Assembly: GCA_014584705.1 (NCBI GenBank)
Contig: JACTMJ010000026.1
Span: forward strand, 1 to 64,000
Reading direction: 5' to 3'
From: Acidobacteriota bacterium
Lineage (GTDB): Bacteria; Acidobacteriota; Terriglobia; Bryobacterales; Bryobacteraceae
Length of the DNA: 64,000 nucleotides
A program made the translations under genes and the position numbers. Below, one piece after another: positions 15,559 to 25,400 of the stretch. The notes under the pieces are model-generated. The model ran no database searches. It was given only the letters and a program-made list of their open reading frames with translations, and was not told the DNA's origin. The first letter of the stretch is position 1, and every line of letters begins with the position of its first letter.

Positions 15559-15909
15559 ATGTCCACCTCCGTGCGCAGTTTCTCTTGTCTCGATCCATTC
15601 GGAGTTACCTGGGAAGTGAAATTCCTCTGGCATCAGGTGGCCATTTCCATCCGCCACGCCGATACGATTGACTGCAAGTTCCATTTTTCCAGCTCAGAGG
15701 AAGAAACGGAGAAAGTGGTGGCGTTGCCGCACTTGGCACTGAAGGAATTCGCACGGGCGGAAGGCCGTAAGATCACCGATGCCTGGGTGATGCGGTTGGC
15801 GGCCGCGCATGTTCGGTACATGATTGAAACCGGGGAAGATATGGATAAGACCCTGGTGACCGTCGGCATGGAAGACCTTCGCCGAAGCCAGGCATCCGTG
15901 GCGGGTTAA
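15559..15909 (+). CDS. Hypothetical protein, 116 residues
   Basis: No family was recognised. The N-terminal half is beta-rich and repeats aromatic/hydrophobic pairs (FGVTWEVKF, WHQVAISIRH); the C-terminal half is helical (LPHLALKEFARAEGRKITDA, AAAHVRYMIETGED). There is no signal peptide or membrane helix. ATG 15559 and ATG 15550 are both possible. It is 68 bp after folE on the same strand but shows no link to pterin chemistry. Confidence 0.5.
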   Translation: MSTSVRSFSCLDPFGVTWEVKFLWHQVAISIRHADTIDCKFHFSSSEEETEKVVALPHLALKEFARAEGRKITDAWVMRLAAAHVRYMIETGEDMDKTLVTVGMEDLRRSQASVAG

Positions 15910-15959
15910 CCACTCCGTCGGAACTTGTCCTCGCATTCAGCCTAAGATAGTGCTAGCTG

Positions 15960-16739
15960 ATGCCTGAGCAACCCCTATCGCAAGTGGAGCAGGAACTCGG
16001 CGGACGTTCGTTCGCCTTCTACCCGCCCGTTCGAAACATCGAGTACAACGAGTGGCGGTTTCTGCAGGCCACCTGGGCGGAGATCCTGGTTGCGAACGAC
16101 AAAGAGGGCATCGAGGTTTGGATTCCCCGGCGTCATTTCGGCGCCATTTCCTCGGTGGATCAGCCGATGCCGATCGTCGGCCTGACGAAGGAATTGGAGT
16201 ACCGGGCGGGTACGGTGCATCCGTTCCGGACAAAAGTCTTTGAAATGCCGCCAGGCGTTCTCGGCCGTCCCGGCCAGGAAGCGGCGAAGCACGCGGACGT
16301 TCCATCGGCCAAGAGACTCGGGAGCGGCCCGCGGAACGAAGGAAGCGTGGCAAAACTCATCGGCGTGATGCTGGCGGTGGCGCTATTGGCGGTGTTCTCC
16401 ACCGTCGCGGTGTATCGCGGAGGCACCCTGTTTCAAGGACGGGCGCTCCAGAGCACGAACGACCAGGACTACCTCTCGCTGAGCGGCCAGGACGACTACG
16501 CCGCCGTTGTCCGGCGTCTGGGAGAGCCAGCGGGAGATCGCTGGAGTACCCGATCCAAGGAAGTCGTCTTCCGCGTGCTCGAATACCCGAATCGCGCCTA
16601 TTCCGTGATCCTTTTCGGAGCGGACCAGCACTCGGCCCGTTACATCGGAACCATGGACCGGAATTGGCGCCCCATCCACAGCGTTGCCGGGCGCGGCGTC
16701 GACTATTCCGCAATGCTGCGAACGCTTCCCCGGTTCTAG
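15960..16739 (+). CDS. Single-pass membrane protein of unknown function
   Basis: The 259-residue protein has a soluble N-terminal domain (about 10-95, FAFYPPVRNIEYNEWRF, VWIPRRHFG) and a basic linker. One membrane helix (about 125-148, MLAVALLAVFSTVAVY) precedes a C-terminal domain of about 90 residues with DYAAVVRRLGEP and YSVILFGAD. The cytoplasmic part resembles a small beta-rich ligand or RNA-binding fold, but no family was recognised. It precedes the aldolase gene on the same strand. Confidence 0.55.
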   Translation: MPEQPLSQVEQELGGRSFAFYPPVRNIEYNEWRFLQATWAEILVANDKEGIEVWIPRRHFGAISSVDQPMPIVGLTKELEYRAGTVHPFRTKVFEMPPGVLGRPGQEAAKHADVPSAKRLGSGPRNEGSVAKLIGVMLAVALLAVFSTVAVYRGGTLFQGRALQSTNDQDYLSLSGQDDYAAVVRRLGEPAGDRWSTRSKEVVFRVLEYPNRAYSVILFGADQHSARYIGTMDRNWRPIHSVAGRGVDYSAMLRTLPRF

Positions 16740-16853
16740 ACCAAGGCATCGGTCGCGCATCCGGGTACTCCGGGATTGGCCGGGAAGCCCTCCTCCGGTT
16801 ATCATCGAGCAGACGGGCGTGTTCGCGCGCCACGCGGCAACGGCGGGACGGAA

Positions 16854-17714
16854 ATGACTAACTACGCTCGGATGCATCGGCTTTTCGCGGCGGATGGCCG
16901 CTGCCTCAATGTGGCTTTGGACCACGGAATCTTTCACGAGCCCGCGTTCCTCACCGGGATCGAGGATATCGCCAAAGCCATTGGGACCGTGGCCAAGGCG
17001 CAGCCGGATGCGCTGCAATTGGCTCCTGGGCCAGCCCGTATTCTGCAGAGTATTCCCGGCCCCGCCAAGCCCGCGCTCGTGATGCGCGTGGACACGACGA
17101 ACCTGTATGCCGCCAGCACGCAGAAGTCGCTATACACGGTATTGCTCGAACGCGCCGTGGAGCACGCGTCCATTCTGGATGCGGCGGCTGTCGTCGTGAA
17201 CCTGGTCTTCATTCCCGGCGAAACCGAGCTGCATGCGGAGTGTATCCGGAACATTGGAGTTCTCCGCGCCGAATGCGAACGCATGGCGATGCCGCTCATG
17301 GTGGAGCCGCTGGTGCTGGAACCCTCTCTTGAAGGAGCGGGCTACCGCTCAAGCGGCTACAGCCGAACGATCACCGTCCTGGTGCGGCAGGCGGTGGAGT
17401 TGGGTGCGGACGTGATTAAGACCGATGCGTGCGATCCCGCGAGAGAGTTTGGAAGGATCGTCGAGGCGTCGGGCGGCAAGCCGCTGCTGGTTCGTGGCGG
17501 CACGCGAAAAGCCTTGCCCGAGCTGCTCCGACAGACGGAGGAACTGCTGCAATTGGGGGCGCGCGGCCTGGTATTTGGCCGGAATATCATTCAACAGAAG
17601 GAACCGGAACGCGTCACCGCCGCGCTGATGGCGATGGTTCACGACGGTGCGGCCGCCGAAGACGCCATCCGGTTTCTGGAAGCCGAACCGCGCAAGGGTC
17701 CCCGCAAGGTGTAA
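16854..17714 (+). CDS. DeoC/FbaB-type class I aldolase
   Basis: The 286-residue TIM-barrel protein starts at ATG 16854 after GGGACGGAA. Family marks are NVALDHGIF near the N-terminus, VMRVDTTNLYA, and the predicted Schiff-base lysine in ADVIKTDACD. The C-terminal phosphate-binding strands are PLLVRGGTRK and GLVFGRNII. The family includes archaeal-type fructose-bisphosphate aldolase, tagatose-bisphosphate aldolase (LacD) and 2-amino-3,7-dideoxyheptulosonate synthase. The substrate cannot be chosen from sequence alone. It is convergent with the ThiF-like gene. Confidence 0.75.
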   Translation: MTNYARMHRLFAADGRCLNVALDHGIFHEPAFLTGIEDIAKAIGTVAKAQPDALQLAPGPARILQSIPGPAKPALVMRVDTTNLYAASTQKSLYTVLLERAVEHASILDAAAVVVNLVFIPGETELHAECIRNIGVLRAECERMAMPLMVEPLVLEPSLEGAGYRSSGYSRTITVLVRQAVELGADVIKTDACDPAREFGRIVEASGGKPLLVRGGTRKALPELLRQTEELLQLGARGLVFGRNIIQQKEPERVTAALMAMVHDGAAAEDAIRFLEAEPRKGPRKV

Positions 17715-17742
17715 CGCCAGGCCGGCCGGACCCGCCCCCGCT

Positions 17743-18774
17743 CTAGGCACCCACATACTGCGCATAAAGACTTCGCGCAACGCCGATATCCTGCGTGCCC
17801 TTGATGATGGCGCGCCCGTCCGGAAAGACCGTGATCTCGTACTTCGGCAGCGAAAGCCGCAGCGCGAATTCATTGGCGCGCACCGTGCCGATCTTCTCCA
17901 ATCTCGATTGCAGCTCTCGTAGATTGATCGGCCGTTGGCGCTCGTGAATCTGCACGGCATTCCGGCCGCAGAGGCTGATCGGCGCCCGGCCGCGGCCGTT
18001 GAGAAACGGGAACTCGCGTTGGCCGCACGTGGGGCAGCCCGCTGCCGGGCCGGGCATCCGGATTTGACGCGTTTCTCCGCTCCAGACGTCGAAGTGCGTG
18101 ATTCTCGCCGATTCGCCGTCCGTCCTGCCCAGCAGAATTCGATACGCCAGAGAGACCTGCCAGGCGGCTACCGTCGCGGTAATCGTGTTGATCACTCCGT
18201 CGGTCTCGCAGGTGGGCTGGGCGCCTTGGGGAGGGCTGGGGTAGAGGCAGCGGAAACACGCGGTGACGCCAGGCAGAATCGCCATGGAGATTCCGTAGCT
18301 CCCCACCGCCCCGCCGTATATCCAGGGAACGGATTCCCGCACCGCGAAGTCGTTCACCAGATAGCGGGTTTCGAAATTATCGGTGCCGTCCAGAATGAGG
18401 TCCGCGCCGGCTAGATACTCCTCGGCGTTCCTCGCGGTCAGATCGTCTACCACGGCGTGCGCATCCACGGCGTGATTTACACGTGCAATCTCTCGCTGCG
18501 CGGCAACCGCTTTTGGCAAAACCAGTTGTGCGCTCTCCTCGTCATACAGCCATTGGCGCTGAAGGTTGCTCAATTCGACATAGTCGCGGTCAATCAAGCG
18601 CAAGTGGCCAATTCCGGCCCGGGCCAGCGCGGACGCATGGAAGGTTCCGAGTGCGCCACAGCCCGCAATCACAACCGTTGCCGCGGCAAGTTTGCGCTGT
18701 CCCTCTTCGCCCCATTCGTGAAAGCGCACCTGCCTGGAATAGCGGTCCGCCGCATCCGTATCCATATGACCCAT
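17743..18774 (-). CDS. ThiF/MoeB/HesA-family adenylyltransferase
   Basis: The 343-residue E1-like enzyme activates the C-terminus of a ubiquitin-like sulfur carrier by adenylation. The ATP-binding motif is IAGCGALG (about 36-43). LIDRDYVELSNLQRQ follows (about 60-74), then DGTDNFETRYL. A zinc site has CFRC and CPTCG, and the crossover Cys-containing segment is CETDGV. About 80 C-terminal residues after the Zn site (LCGRNAVQI..., VFPDGRAIIKGTQD) form the extension found in many bacterial MoeB-like proteins instead of a rhodanese domain. No ThiS or MoaD partner is adjacent, so thiamine versus molybdopterin use is undecided. The gene is divergent from the TamA-like gene. Confidence 0.85.
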   Translation of the reverse strand: MGHMDTDAADRYSRQVRFHEWGEEGQRKLAAATVVIAGCGALGTFHASALARAGIGHLRLIDRDYVELSNLQRQWLYDEESAQLVLPKAVAAQREIARVNHAVDAHAVVDDLTARNAEEYLAGADLILDGTDNFETRYLVNDFAVRESVPWIYGGAVGSYGISMAILPGVTACFRCLYPSPPQGAQPTCETDGVINTITATVAAWQVSLAYRILLGRTDGESARITHFDVWSGETRQIRMPGPAAGCPTCGQREFPFLNGRGRAPISLCGRNAVQIHERQRPINLRELQSRLEKIGTVRANEFALRLSLPKYEITVFPDGRAIIKGTQDIGVARSLYAQYVGA

Positions 18775-18804
18775 CGTAACAACGGCGTACTATCATCGTT
18801 CTTA

Positions 18805-21804
18805 GTGACCGATGCCACGTACCGCTGGAGCCGGCCGGCTTTGTACTCTTCCCCGAGGCGCGTGCTGCTGACGGCCATTGCTCTGATTGTGGTCTCATCG
18901 CTTGTCTTCGGCGCGCCATCCGATTTTTACGGAAAGCCCGTGGAAGAGATTGTTCTGGTTCCCCGCAGGCAACCGTTGCCCGTTGACAATATGATCGAGT
19001 TGATCGGCGTTCCGCCATCCACTCCGCTCAGCGCGGAAGTGGTGCAGGGCGTCATTGAGCGGCTTTACCGCAGCGGAAGATTCGAGCAGATTCAGGTGGA
19101 AGCGGCGGCGCTCGATAGCGGGGGAGTTCAGCTTCGCATCGTGACCGAACACCGCTGGTTCATCGGCAATGTGCACGTCGAGGGCGTGGAGGCCCCGCCC
19201 AACCCCGGCGAACTGCGAAATGCGACTAAACTTACGCTCGGGGGCGAGTTCACTCAGAGGCAGCAGGATGCCGCCGTGGAAGCGATCGAAACCGTGCTCG
19301 ATAAGAACGGCTATTACGGATCGGAAGTGCTTCCCGTCCACGAATATTTTGATCAGACCCAGCAGGTGAACATCACGTTTTATGTGCGCACCGGCGAGCG
19401 TGCGAAATACGACACGCCCGTGTTCGTCAGCGACGCGGAACTCAAGGCAAACAAGCTCGTGAACGTCTCGAACTGGGAAAGATGGTGGGGGCTTTTCGGA
19501 TGGAAAGGGGTTACGGAAAGCCGCACGCAAGCGGGCATCAGCAATATCCGCCGCTATTTCCAGAAGCAGAACTATTTGAAGGCGGCTGTCCGGCTCCAGG
19601 ACATCAATTACTCTCCGGATAAGAACGTCGTGAATCCTCACGTGGAGGTGCAACCCGGTTCGAAAGTGAAGGTCGTTGTGGAGGGCGCGAAGCTCTCCGG
19701 AGGGAAGCGCAGAGAGTTGATCCCGATTTTCGAGGAACAATCGGTGGACCGCGACTTGCTCGTGGAAGGTTCACACAATCTGGAAGAGTACTTCGAGACG
19801 CGCGGCTACTTCAACGCCGACATTTCCTTCGATAGCGAGACCGCGACGGACGGCACGCAGGAAGTCGTGTATCACATCGACCCCGGCCCCCGGAAACGCC
19901 TCGTGGATATTCGGATTGAGGGAAATTCGTTCTTTTCAACAAAGGACATCCTCGAACGGCTTTACGTGCTGCCCGCCTCTCTGCAGTTCCGAAGAGGCCG
20001 ATTGAGCGAAGGGTATCTCCGCGAGGACGAGAGCACGATCCGAAGCCTCTACCTCACCAATGGGTTCCGGGATATTGATGTCGACTACACGATTGAGAAC
20101 AACTTCGGCGGCAAGGAAGATCAAATCGGCCTCACCTTTCATATCAATGAGGGCGCACAGGTTTTCGTCGGAAACCTGAAAATCAACGGTGTGAAGCCGG
20201 AGGAGCTCGAGGACATCGGGAAGATGCTCACCACGCTCGAAAGCCAGCCTTTCAGCGTCGTGAACGCCACCGCGGACCGCGACAACATCCTCGCCTATTT
20301 TTACAACCTTGGCTACCCCAACGCTTCGTTCGACTTCAAGGTGCTTACGACGGATTCGGAGAATCTGGTGAACGTCGTCTATGAGGTCAATCGTGGCGAG
20401 CAGACCTTCGTGCGCGAAGTTCTGGTGAGCGGGTTGAATGTGACTGACCCGGAATTGGTCTACAAACGCATCGAGCTGTTTCAAGGCCAGCCGCTCTCTC
20501 AGAACGCAATGGTGGAAACGCAGAGACGCCTCTACGATCTGGGCATTTTTGCCAATGTCGCCATGGCGGTGCAGAACCCGAACGGAGAAGAGAAATCTAA
20601 GTATGTGCTGTTTCAGCTCGATGAATCCAAGCGATACTCGGCCACGTTCGGTTTTGGCGCGGAGTTGGGGAGAATCGGCGGCAGTTCGGAGAATCTGCGG
20701 TCCGCGGGCGGAGAAGCCAATTTCAGCCCCCGGGTCCAGTTTGAACTCACCCGCCTGAACCTGATGGGGATCGCGCACAGCCTCAGTTTTCGTACCCGCG
20801 TATCCAGCATTCAGCAAAGAGTGCTCGTGAACTATCTGGCGCCGCAGTTCCGCAGCAACGAAAATCTCAACTTGGCGGTCACCGCGGTGGGGGACCAATC
20901 GCGGGATGTGCGAACGTACACATCCCGCCGGTTTGAAGGCTCCGTGCAGTTGGGCCAGAAACTGAATCTCGCTCGCAATATCCTCTATCGTGTCGCGTGG
21001 CGGCAAACGGGGATCGACGAGAGTACGCTGCAAGTGCAGCCGAGCCTCATTCCGGTATTGGCGCAGCCGGCTAAGGTCGGGATCATTTCGGCAACACTGA
21101 TCGAGGATAAGCGCGACGACCCCACGGATTCCACCCGCGGCATCTACACCAGCTTGGATTTTGGCTTGGCCTCGAAGGTGCTGCTCTCAGGCTCGGACTT
21201 TGGCCGGTTCCTCGGCCGGAATTCGACGTACCATCGCCTGAGTTCGAAGCTGGTTCTCGCCCGAACCACCACGTTCGGCCTGCTCGAACCCACCAGCAGC
21301 CGTTTCCGCGATAAGACCGGCTTCAACATCCCGCTGCCGGAGCGCTTCTTTGCGGGTGGCGCGGCATCGCATCGCGGATTCTCTGAGAATCAGGCTGGGC
21401 CTCGCGACCTCGTCACCGGTTTCCCCATCGGCGGAGAGACGGTGTTTGTGAATGGCGTTGAACTGCGCTTTCCGCTCATTGGGCAGAATCTGGGAGGCGT
21501 CCTTTTCCACGATGCCGGCAACGTCTATAGCTCCCTGAGCAATTTCAGCTTCAGGGTGAAGCAGAAGAACATCGAGGATTTCAACTACATGGTGCATGCC
21601 GTGGGCTTTGGAATCCGCTATCAGACCCCCATCGGGCCGTTTCGTGTCGATATCGCTTATGCCTTGAATCCGACGGACTTTGTCGGCTTCCGCGGGACCA
21701 GAGAGGAATTGATTGACTTGTCGCTTCCCGAACTCCTCGCCCGCCGGGAACGGCAATCGCTCGGGCATTTTCAGTTCCATTTTTCGCTGGGGCAGAGCTT
21801 CTAA
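18805..21804 (+). CDS. BamA/TamA-family outer-membrane assembly protein
   Basis: The 999-residue protein has a signal peptide (about 14-32, LTAIALIVVSSLVFG). Multiple POTRA domains follow (about 35-620; VEEIVLVP..., NVHVEGVEAPPN, VDIRIEGNSFFS, NLKINGVKPEE and VREVLVSGLNV each open one). A C-terminal 16-strand surface-antigen barrel ends in FHFSLGQSF. The barrel has the conserved FFAGGAASHRGF loop. I chose GTG 18805; ATG 18766 is in frame but would overlap the divergent ThiF-like gene. POTRA number exceeds the five of BamA and three of E. coli TamA. The stop overlaps the next ATG (TAATG). With the SurA-like and TamB genes downstream it forms an outer-membrane biogenesis operon. Confidence 0.9.
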   Translation: MTDATYRWSRPALYSSPRRVLLTAIALIVVSSLVFGAPSDFYGKPVEEIVLVPRRQPLPVDNMIELIGVPPSTPLSAEVVQGVIERLYRSGRFEQIQVEAAALDSGGVQLRIVTEHRWFIGNVHVEGVEAPPNPGELRNATKLTLGGEFTQRQQDAAVEAIETVLDKNGYYGSEVLPVHEYFDQTQQVNITFYVRTGERAKYDTPVFVSDAELKANKLVNVSNWERWWGLFGWKGVTESRTQAGISNIRRYFQKQNYLKAAVRLQDINYSPDKNVVNPHVEVQPGSKVKVVVEGAKLSGGKRRELIPIFEEQSVDRDLLVEGSHNLEEYFETRGYFNADISFDSETATDGTQEVVYHIDPGPRKRLVDIRIEGNSFFSTKDILERLYVLPASLQFRRGRLSEGYLREDESTIRSLYLTNGFRDIDVDYTIENNFGGKEDQIGLTFHINEGAQVFVGNLKINGVKPEELEDIGKMLTTLESQPFSVVNATADRDNILAYFYNLGYPNASFDFKVLTTDSENLVNVVYEVNRGEQTFVREVLVSGLNVTDPELVYKRIELFQGQPLSQNAMVETQRRLYDLGIFANVAMAVQNPNGEEKSKYVLFQLDESKRYSATFGFGAELGRIGGSSENLRSAGGEANFSPRVQFELTRLNLMGIAHSLSFRTRVSSIQQRVLVNYLAPQFRSNENLNLAVTAVGDQSRDVRTYTSRRFEGSVQLGQKLNLARNILYRVAWRQTGIDESTLQVQPSLIPVLAQPAKVGIISATLIEDKRDDPTDSTRGIYTSLDFGLASKVLLSGSDFGRFLGRNSTYHRLSSKLVLARTTTFGLLEPTSSRFRDKTGFNIPLPERFFAGGAASHRGFSENQAGPRDLVTGFPIGGETVFVNGVELRFPLIGQNLGGVLFHDAGNVYSSLSNFSFRVKQKNIEDFNYMVHAVGFGIRYQTPIGPFRVDIAYALNPTDFVGFRGTREELIDLSLPELLARRERQSLGHFQFHFSLGQSF

Positions 21805-22451
21805 TGCGAACACGATCCCTCCTCTTCGCCGGCCTGCTGTTCTTCGCGCTGAGCGTTCATGGCGAACTCCTGGATCGCATCGCCATCACCGTCGGGCAGG
21901 ACGTCATCACCGAACAGCAGATTTACGAGCAATTGCGAATTGCCGCGTTCCTCAATGGCGCGAAACCCGAGTTTACCCAGGAGAAACTGCGGGAAACCGC
22001 GGACCGGATGGTGATGCAGCGCCTCGTGATGCAGGATATGAGAGCGAACGGATACCCCCTTCCGACGGATGAGGAGGTGGAGGACGCGCTGAAGCAATCC
22101 CGCCAGGCGAATTGGGGTTCGCGGGAGGCCTTCCTCAAGGCCGCGCGGGATGCGGGATTGCCGGAACGGGCGCTCAAGGATTTCCTGAACAAGATGGTGG
22201 CAACCGCGAAGTACATCGATTTTCGGTTCCGTCCCGCCGTGCGCGTGTCGGATTCCGCGGTGCTGGAGCGCTATCAGTCGAAGTACAACCCGCTCGATCC
22301 GGAGGGCGGCGAGCCTCCGCCGTACGAAGACGTGAAACAGAAGCTCGAAGACGAGATTGCCGACGAGCAGTTGGAGGGAGTCATGGATAGCTGGCTCGAG
22401 GATGCGCGGGCGCGCGCCGGCGTTCGCTACAAGCCGGAGGTGATTCCATGA
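21804..22451 (+). CDS. SurA N-domain-type periplasmic chaperone without a PPIase domain
   Basis: The 215-residue exported protein has a signal peptide (1-20). A SurA-like core follows (LDRIAITVGQDVITEQQIYEQL at about 23-44, then a helical bundle with QRLVMQDMRANGYPLPTDEEVEDAL). A C-terminal helix has YEDVKQKLEDEIADEQLEGVMDSWLEDARAR. The parvulin domain that separates these parts in SurA is missing. It overlaps the TamA-like stop by one base and its own stop overlaps the tamB start (ATGA). Position between TamA- and TamB-like genes suggests delivery of outer-membrane proteins to that machine; this is inferred. Confidence 0.8.
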   Translation: MRTRSLLFAGLLFFALSVHGELLDRIAITVGQDVITEQQIYEQLRIAAFLNGAKPEFTQEKLRETADRMVMQRLVMQDMRANGYPLPTDEEVEDALKQSRQANWGSREAFLKAARDAGLPERALKDFLNKMVATAKYIDFRFRPAVRVSDSAVLERYQSKYNPLDPEGGEPPPYEDVKQKLEDEIADEQLEGVMDSWLEDARARAGVRYKPEVIP

Positions 22452-25400
22452 ACTTCCTGAATGCCACGGTCTGGCGGCGGCTGGGCAAGATCCTTGCCTC
22501 CTTCACCGCGCTGGTTGCTCTTCTGCTGATCACCGCATACTTCGTGGTTACGTCGGATTGGGCGAAGAGCCGGGCGCGCGTCTTTGTCGAAGAGCAAATC
22601 TCGAAGGCCACCGGCGGCCGCGCGGAGATCGCGTCGCTTGACTACAACCTGCGTTCGCTTCGTTTCATCGTGGAGGGTTTCGCGCTGCATGGGACCGAAG
22701 GGCCGAGGGAAGCGGCCCTCTTTCGGGCCGCCCGCATTTCCGTCGATGCCACCGTGCTTTCGTTCATGGAAAAGAAGGTGAGAGTGAATAGCGTTGCCGT
22801 GGATCAACCGGCCATCCATCTTCACCTCTACCCGGACGGGCGCACGAATCTGCCCAAACCGCCCGGGCCTTCCAGCGGCAAGCCGTTCACCGATACCCTG
22901 GTCGATCTGGCCATTGGGCACTTTGAAGTGCGCAACGGGATCGCCCGGTTTGCCGAACAGTCCCTGCCGCTGGACGTTCGCGGAGATAACCTCGAACTCA
23001 CACTCAATTTTGAACGGGCGGAGGAGCGCTACCGGGGATTGATCGCGGCCCAGCGCCTGCAGTTCTCCACGGACAAGATTCAGCCTGTCCCCTTCGACTT
23101 CCGCGCGGGTGTCATACTCGACCGCCGCGGGATTCAGTTGGATGAGGGTACGCTTGCGTACGGGAAGAGCGAAGTCTCGTTCACATCGAGGATCGAGAAT
23201 TTTGAGAGCCCGCGGATCACCATTCCGTTCTCCGGAAATCTGCACGTGTCGGATTTTCACCGGGCATTCGGCCTGCCAATCGAACCCGCCGGGAACGTAC
23301 AGACCGCGGGAGAGTTTCGATATCACGACAAAGTTTGGGAGCTCTCCGGCGATGCAAATGCAGGCGGACTCGCGGTTCGTAGCGGCGCGGTACGGGTTGA
23401 CAATATCGCCCTGCGGACGAGCCTGGCTTTAGAACAGGACTCCTTCGTGTTTAACGGCCTGGTGCTGAATGCACTTGGCGGAGAGGTGCGTGGGCGGGCT
23501 TCGTTGCGGGAGGGGAAGCATCTCGTGGTGAAGACCCAGGCGGCAAATCTTTCTCTGGATCGGGTTTCGCGTGCCAGCGGAGTGGGCCCGCTCGCGTTCA
23601 ATTCCCGCGTCTCCGGCCCGCTGGAACTAACGGCAACCCTGGCCGCGGGAGGCCTTCGCGATCTTGTGGCGGTGGCGAAATTGACCCTTGCGGCTACGGA
23701 AGGGGAGAATCCGCTTTCGGGGATGGTGGACGCCACCTTCCGCCAGCGCGATCAATCGATTCTGCTTCGCGAATCGCACCTTGAACTCGCGAACTCTCTC
23801 ATCACCCTCTCCGGAAACATCCGCGATTCGATCGAAGTGGCGGCCCGCACCACGCGTTTCGAAGATTTTCTTCCCGCCCTGGCGTTGGTGTCCGAATCGC
23901 CCGAGACCTTGATTCCGGTGCAGTTGGGGGCGAATGGCATGGCTCGCTTTGAGGGTAGGCTCCACGGCGATTGGAGCAGCCCCGCACTCGAGGGGGATGT
24001 ATCCGGGCGGTTCATTCATTACGAGGCACGTTCCGTGGAGGATATCGTCGCTCGGGTTGAAGCGAGTAAGAGCAGGGTGAGCGTCGGCAGCCTCGTCCTC
24101 CGCAAAGAGGACGCGGAAATCCGCGGATCGTTCGTGCTGCCTCTCCGCGATTGGAAACCCGACAAGAACGGGCCGCTCTCCGCGAATCTGAGCCTTAGCG
24201 CGAAAGGAATCGATGGCATCCTCCGTGAGGCCGACCAGAAGGGCTTGCCGATCCGCGGCCAGCCGAGCGCGGAGCTTACTGTGCGCGGTTCTCTCGATGC
24301 GCCGGAGGCAACATTGCATGGTGTATTGAAGAACGGCTCAATCCATGGAGAACCGTTCGACACCATCCAGGTCCTTGCCGGCTACTCCGGGAACGAGTTG
24401 CGGGTGAGCGAATCCACTTTGCGTCGCGGGAATGCGGCGGTGCAGCTAAAGGGTACCTATCGGCACGCCGCGGGAGACTACGAGGATGGCGGCGGGATTG
24501 TCTCCGTGGTTCTCAAGGGATGGAAACTAAACGACCTGGCGGCGGTCCGGGAGCGGAAGATCGCGGCGGAAGCGAAGATTGCCGGCGAGGTTACGCTGGG
24601 CTTCGAAGTTCGCAAGGGCGCGCCCGTTGTGAGCGCGGTCGATGGCGGACTGGAATTGGCCGAGGTCCAGTTTGAAGGGAAGCCGGCGGGGCGGTTGTCG
24701 CTCTCCGCCAAGTCCGGCGGAGGGGAGGTGGCCGTCGCCCTCCGCGGAAATCTGGCAAGCAGCGCCATTGAAGGAACTGCCACGGTTGGCCTCACCGGCG
24801 ACTACCCGGCTAAGGCGCGCATGGATTTGCAGGATCTGAGCCTGGACGCGATCCGGCCGTTCCTGCCCGACAGCATGGACCGCCGGTCCCTCCCCTTGGA
24901 AGCCAGCATCGCCAGCACAATCAGCATCGAAGGGCTTCTCCGGAAACCTGGAGAAATGCGGGGAGAGTTGACGGTGTCGCGCCTTCGCGTGGCGACCGCC
25001 GCCCCGGCGGGTCAGGGCCTGGTCAAACGCGCGCCGTTTGAGATGAGGAACGCCCGGCCGCTCCGCCTGGCCTGGGACGGCGTCCGTTTGACCGCGCAAG
25101 ACGTTGCGCTCGAAGGGACGGGAACTCAGTTGACCGTGGCGGGCAGCATCACTCCTTCAAGCCCTCGCCAGCAACTGAACTTGCAGGCGAAGGGCAGCCT
25201 CAACTTCAACGTCTTCAACGCCTTTGAACCCTCGATCGAGGCGGGCGGAAAATCCGATCTTGACCTCACGGTGCGGGGCACTTTCAAGGCGCCCGACATA
25301 TACGGGCTGCTCGATCTCAGCGATGCCTCCTTGTATCTTGCCGGGGTGCCGAACGGCCTCGATAAGATCAACGGCCGGGTCTTCCTTTACCGGGACCGCG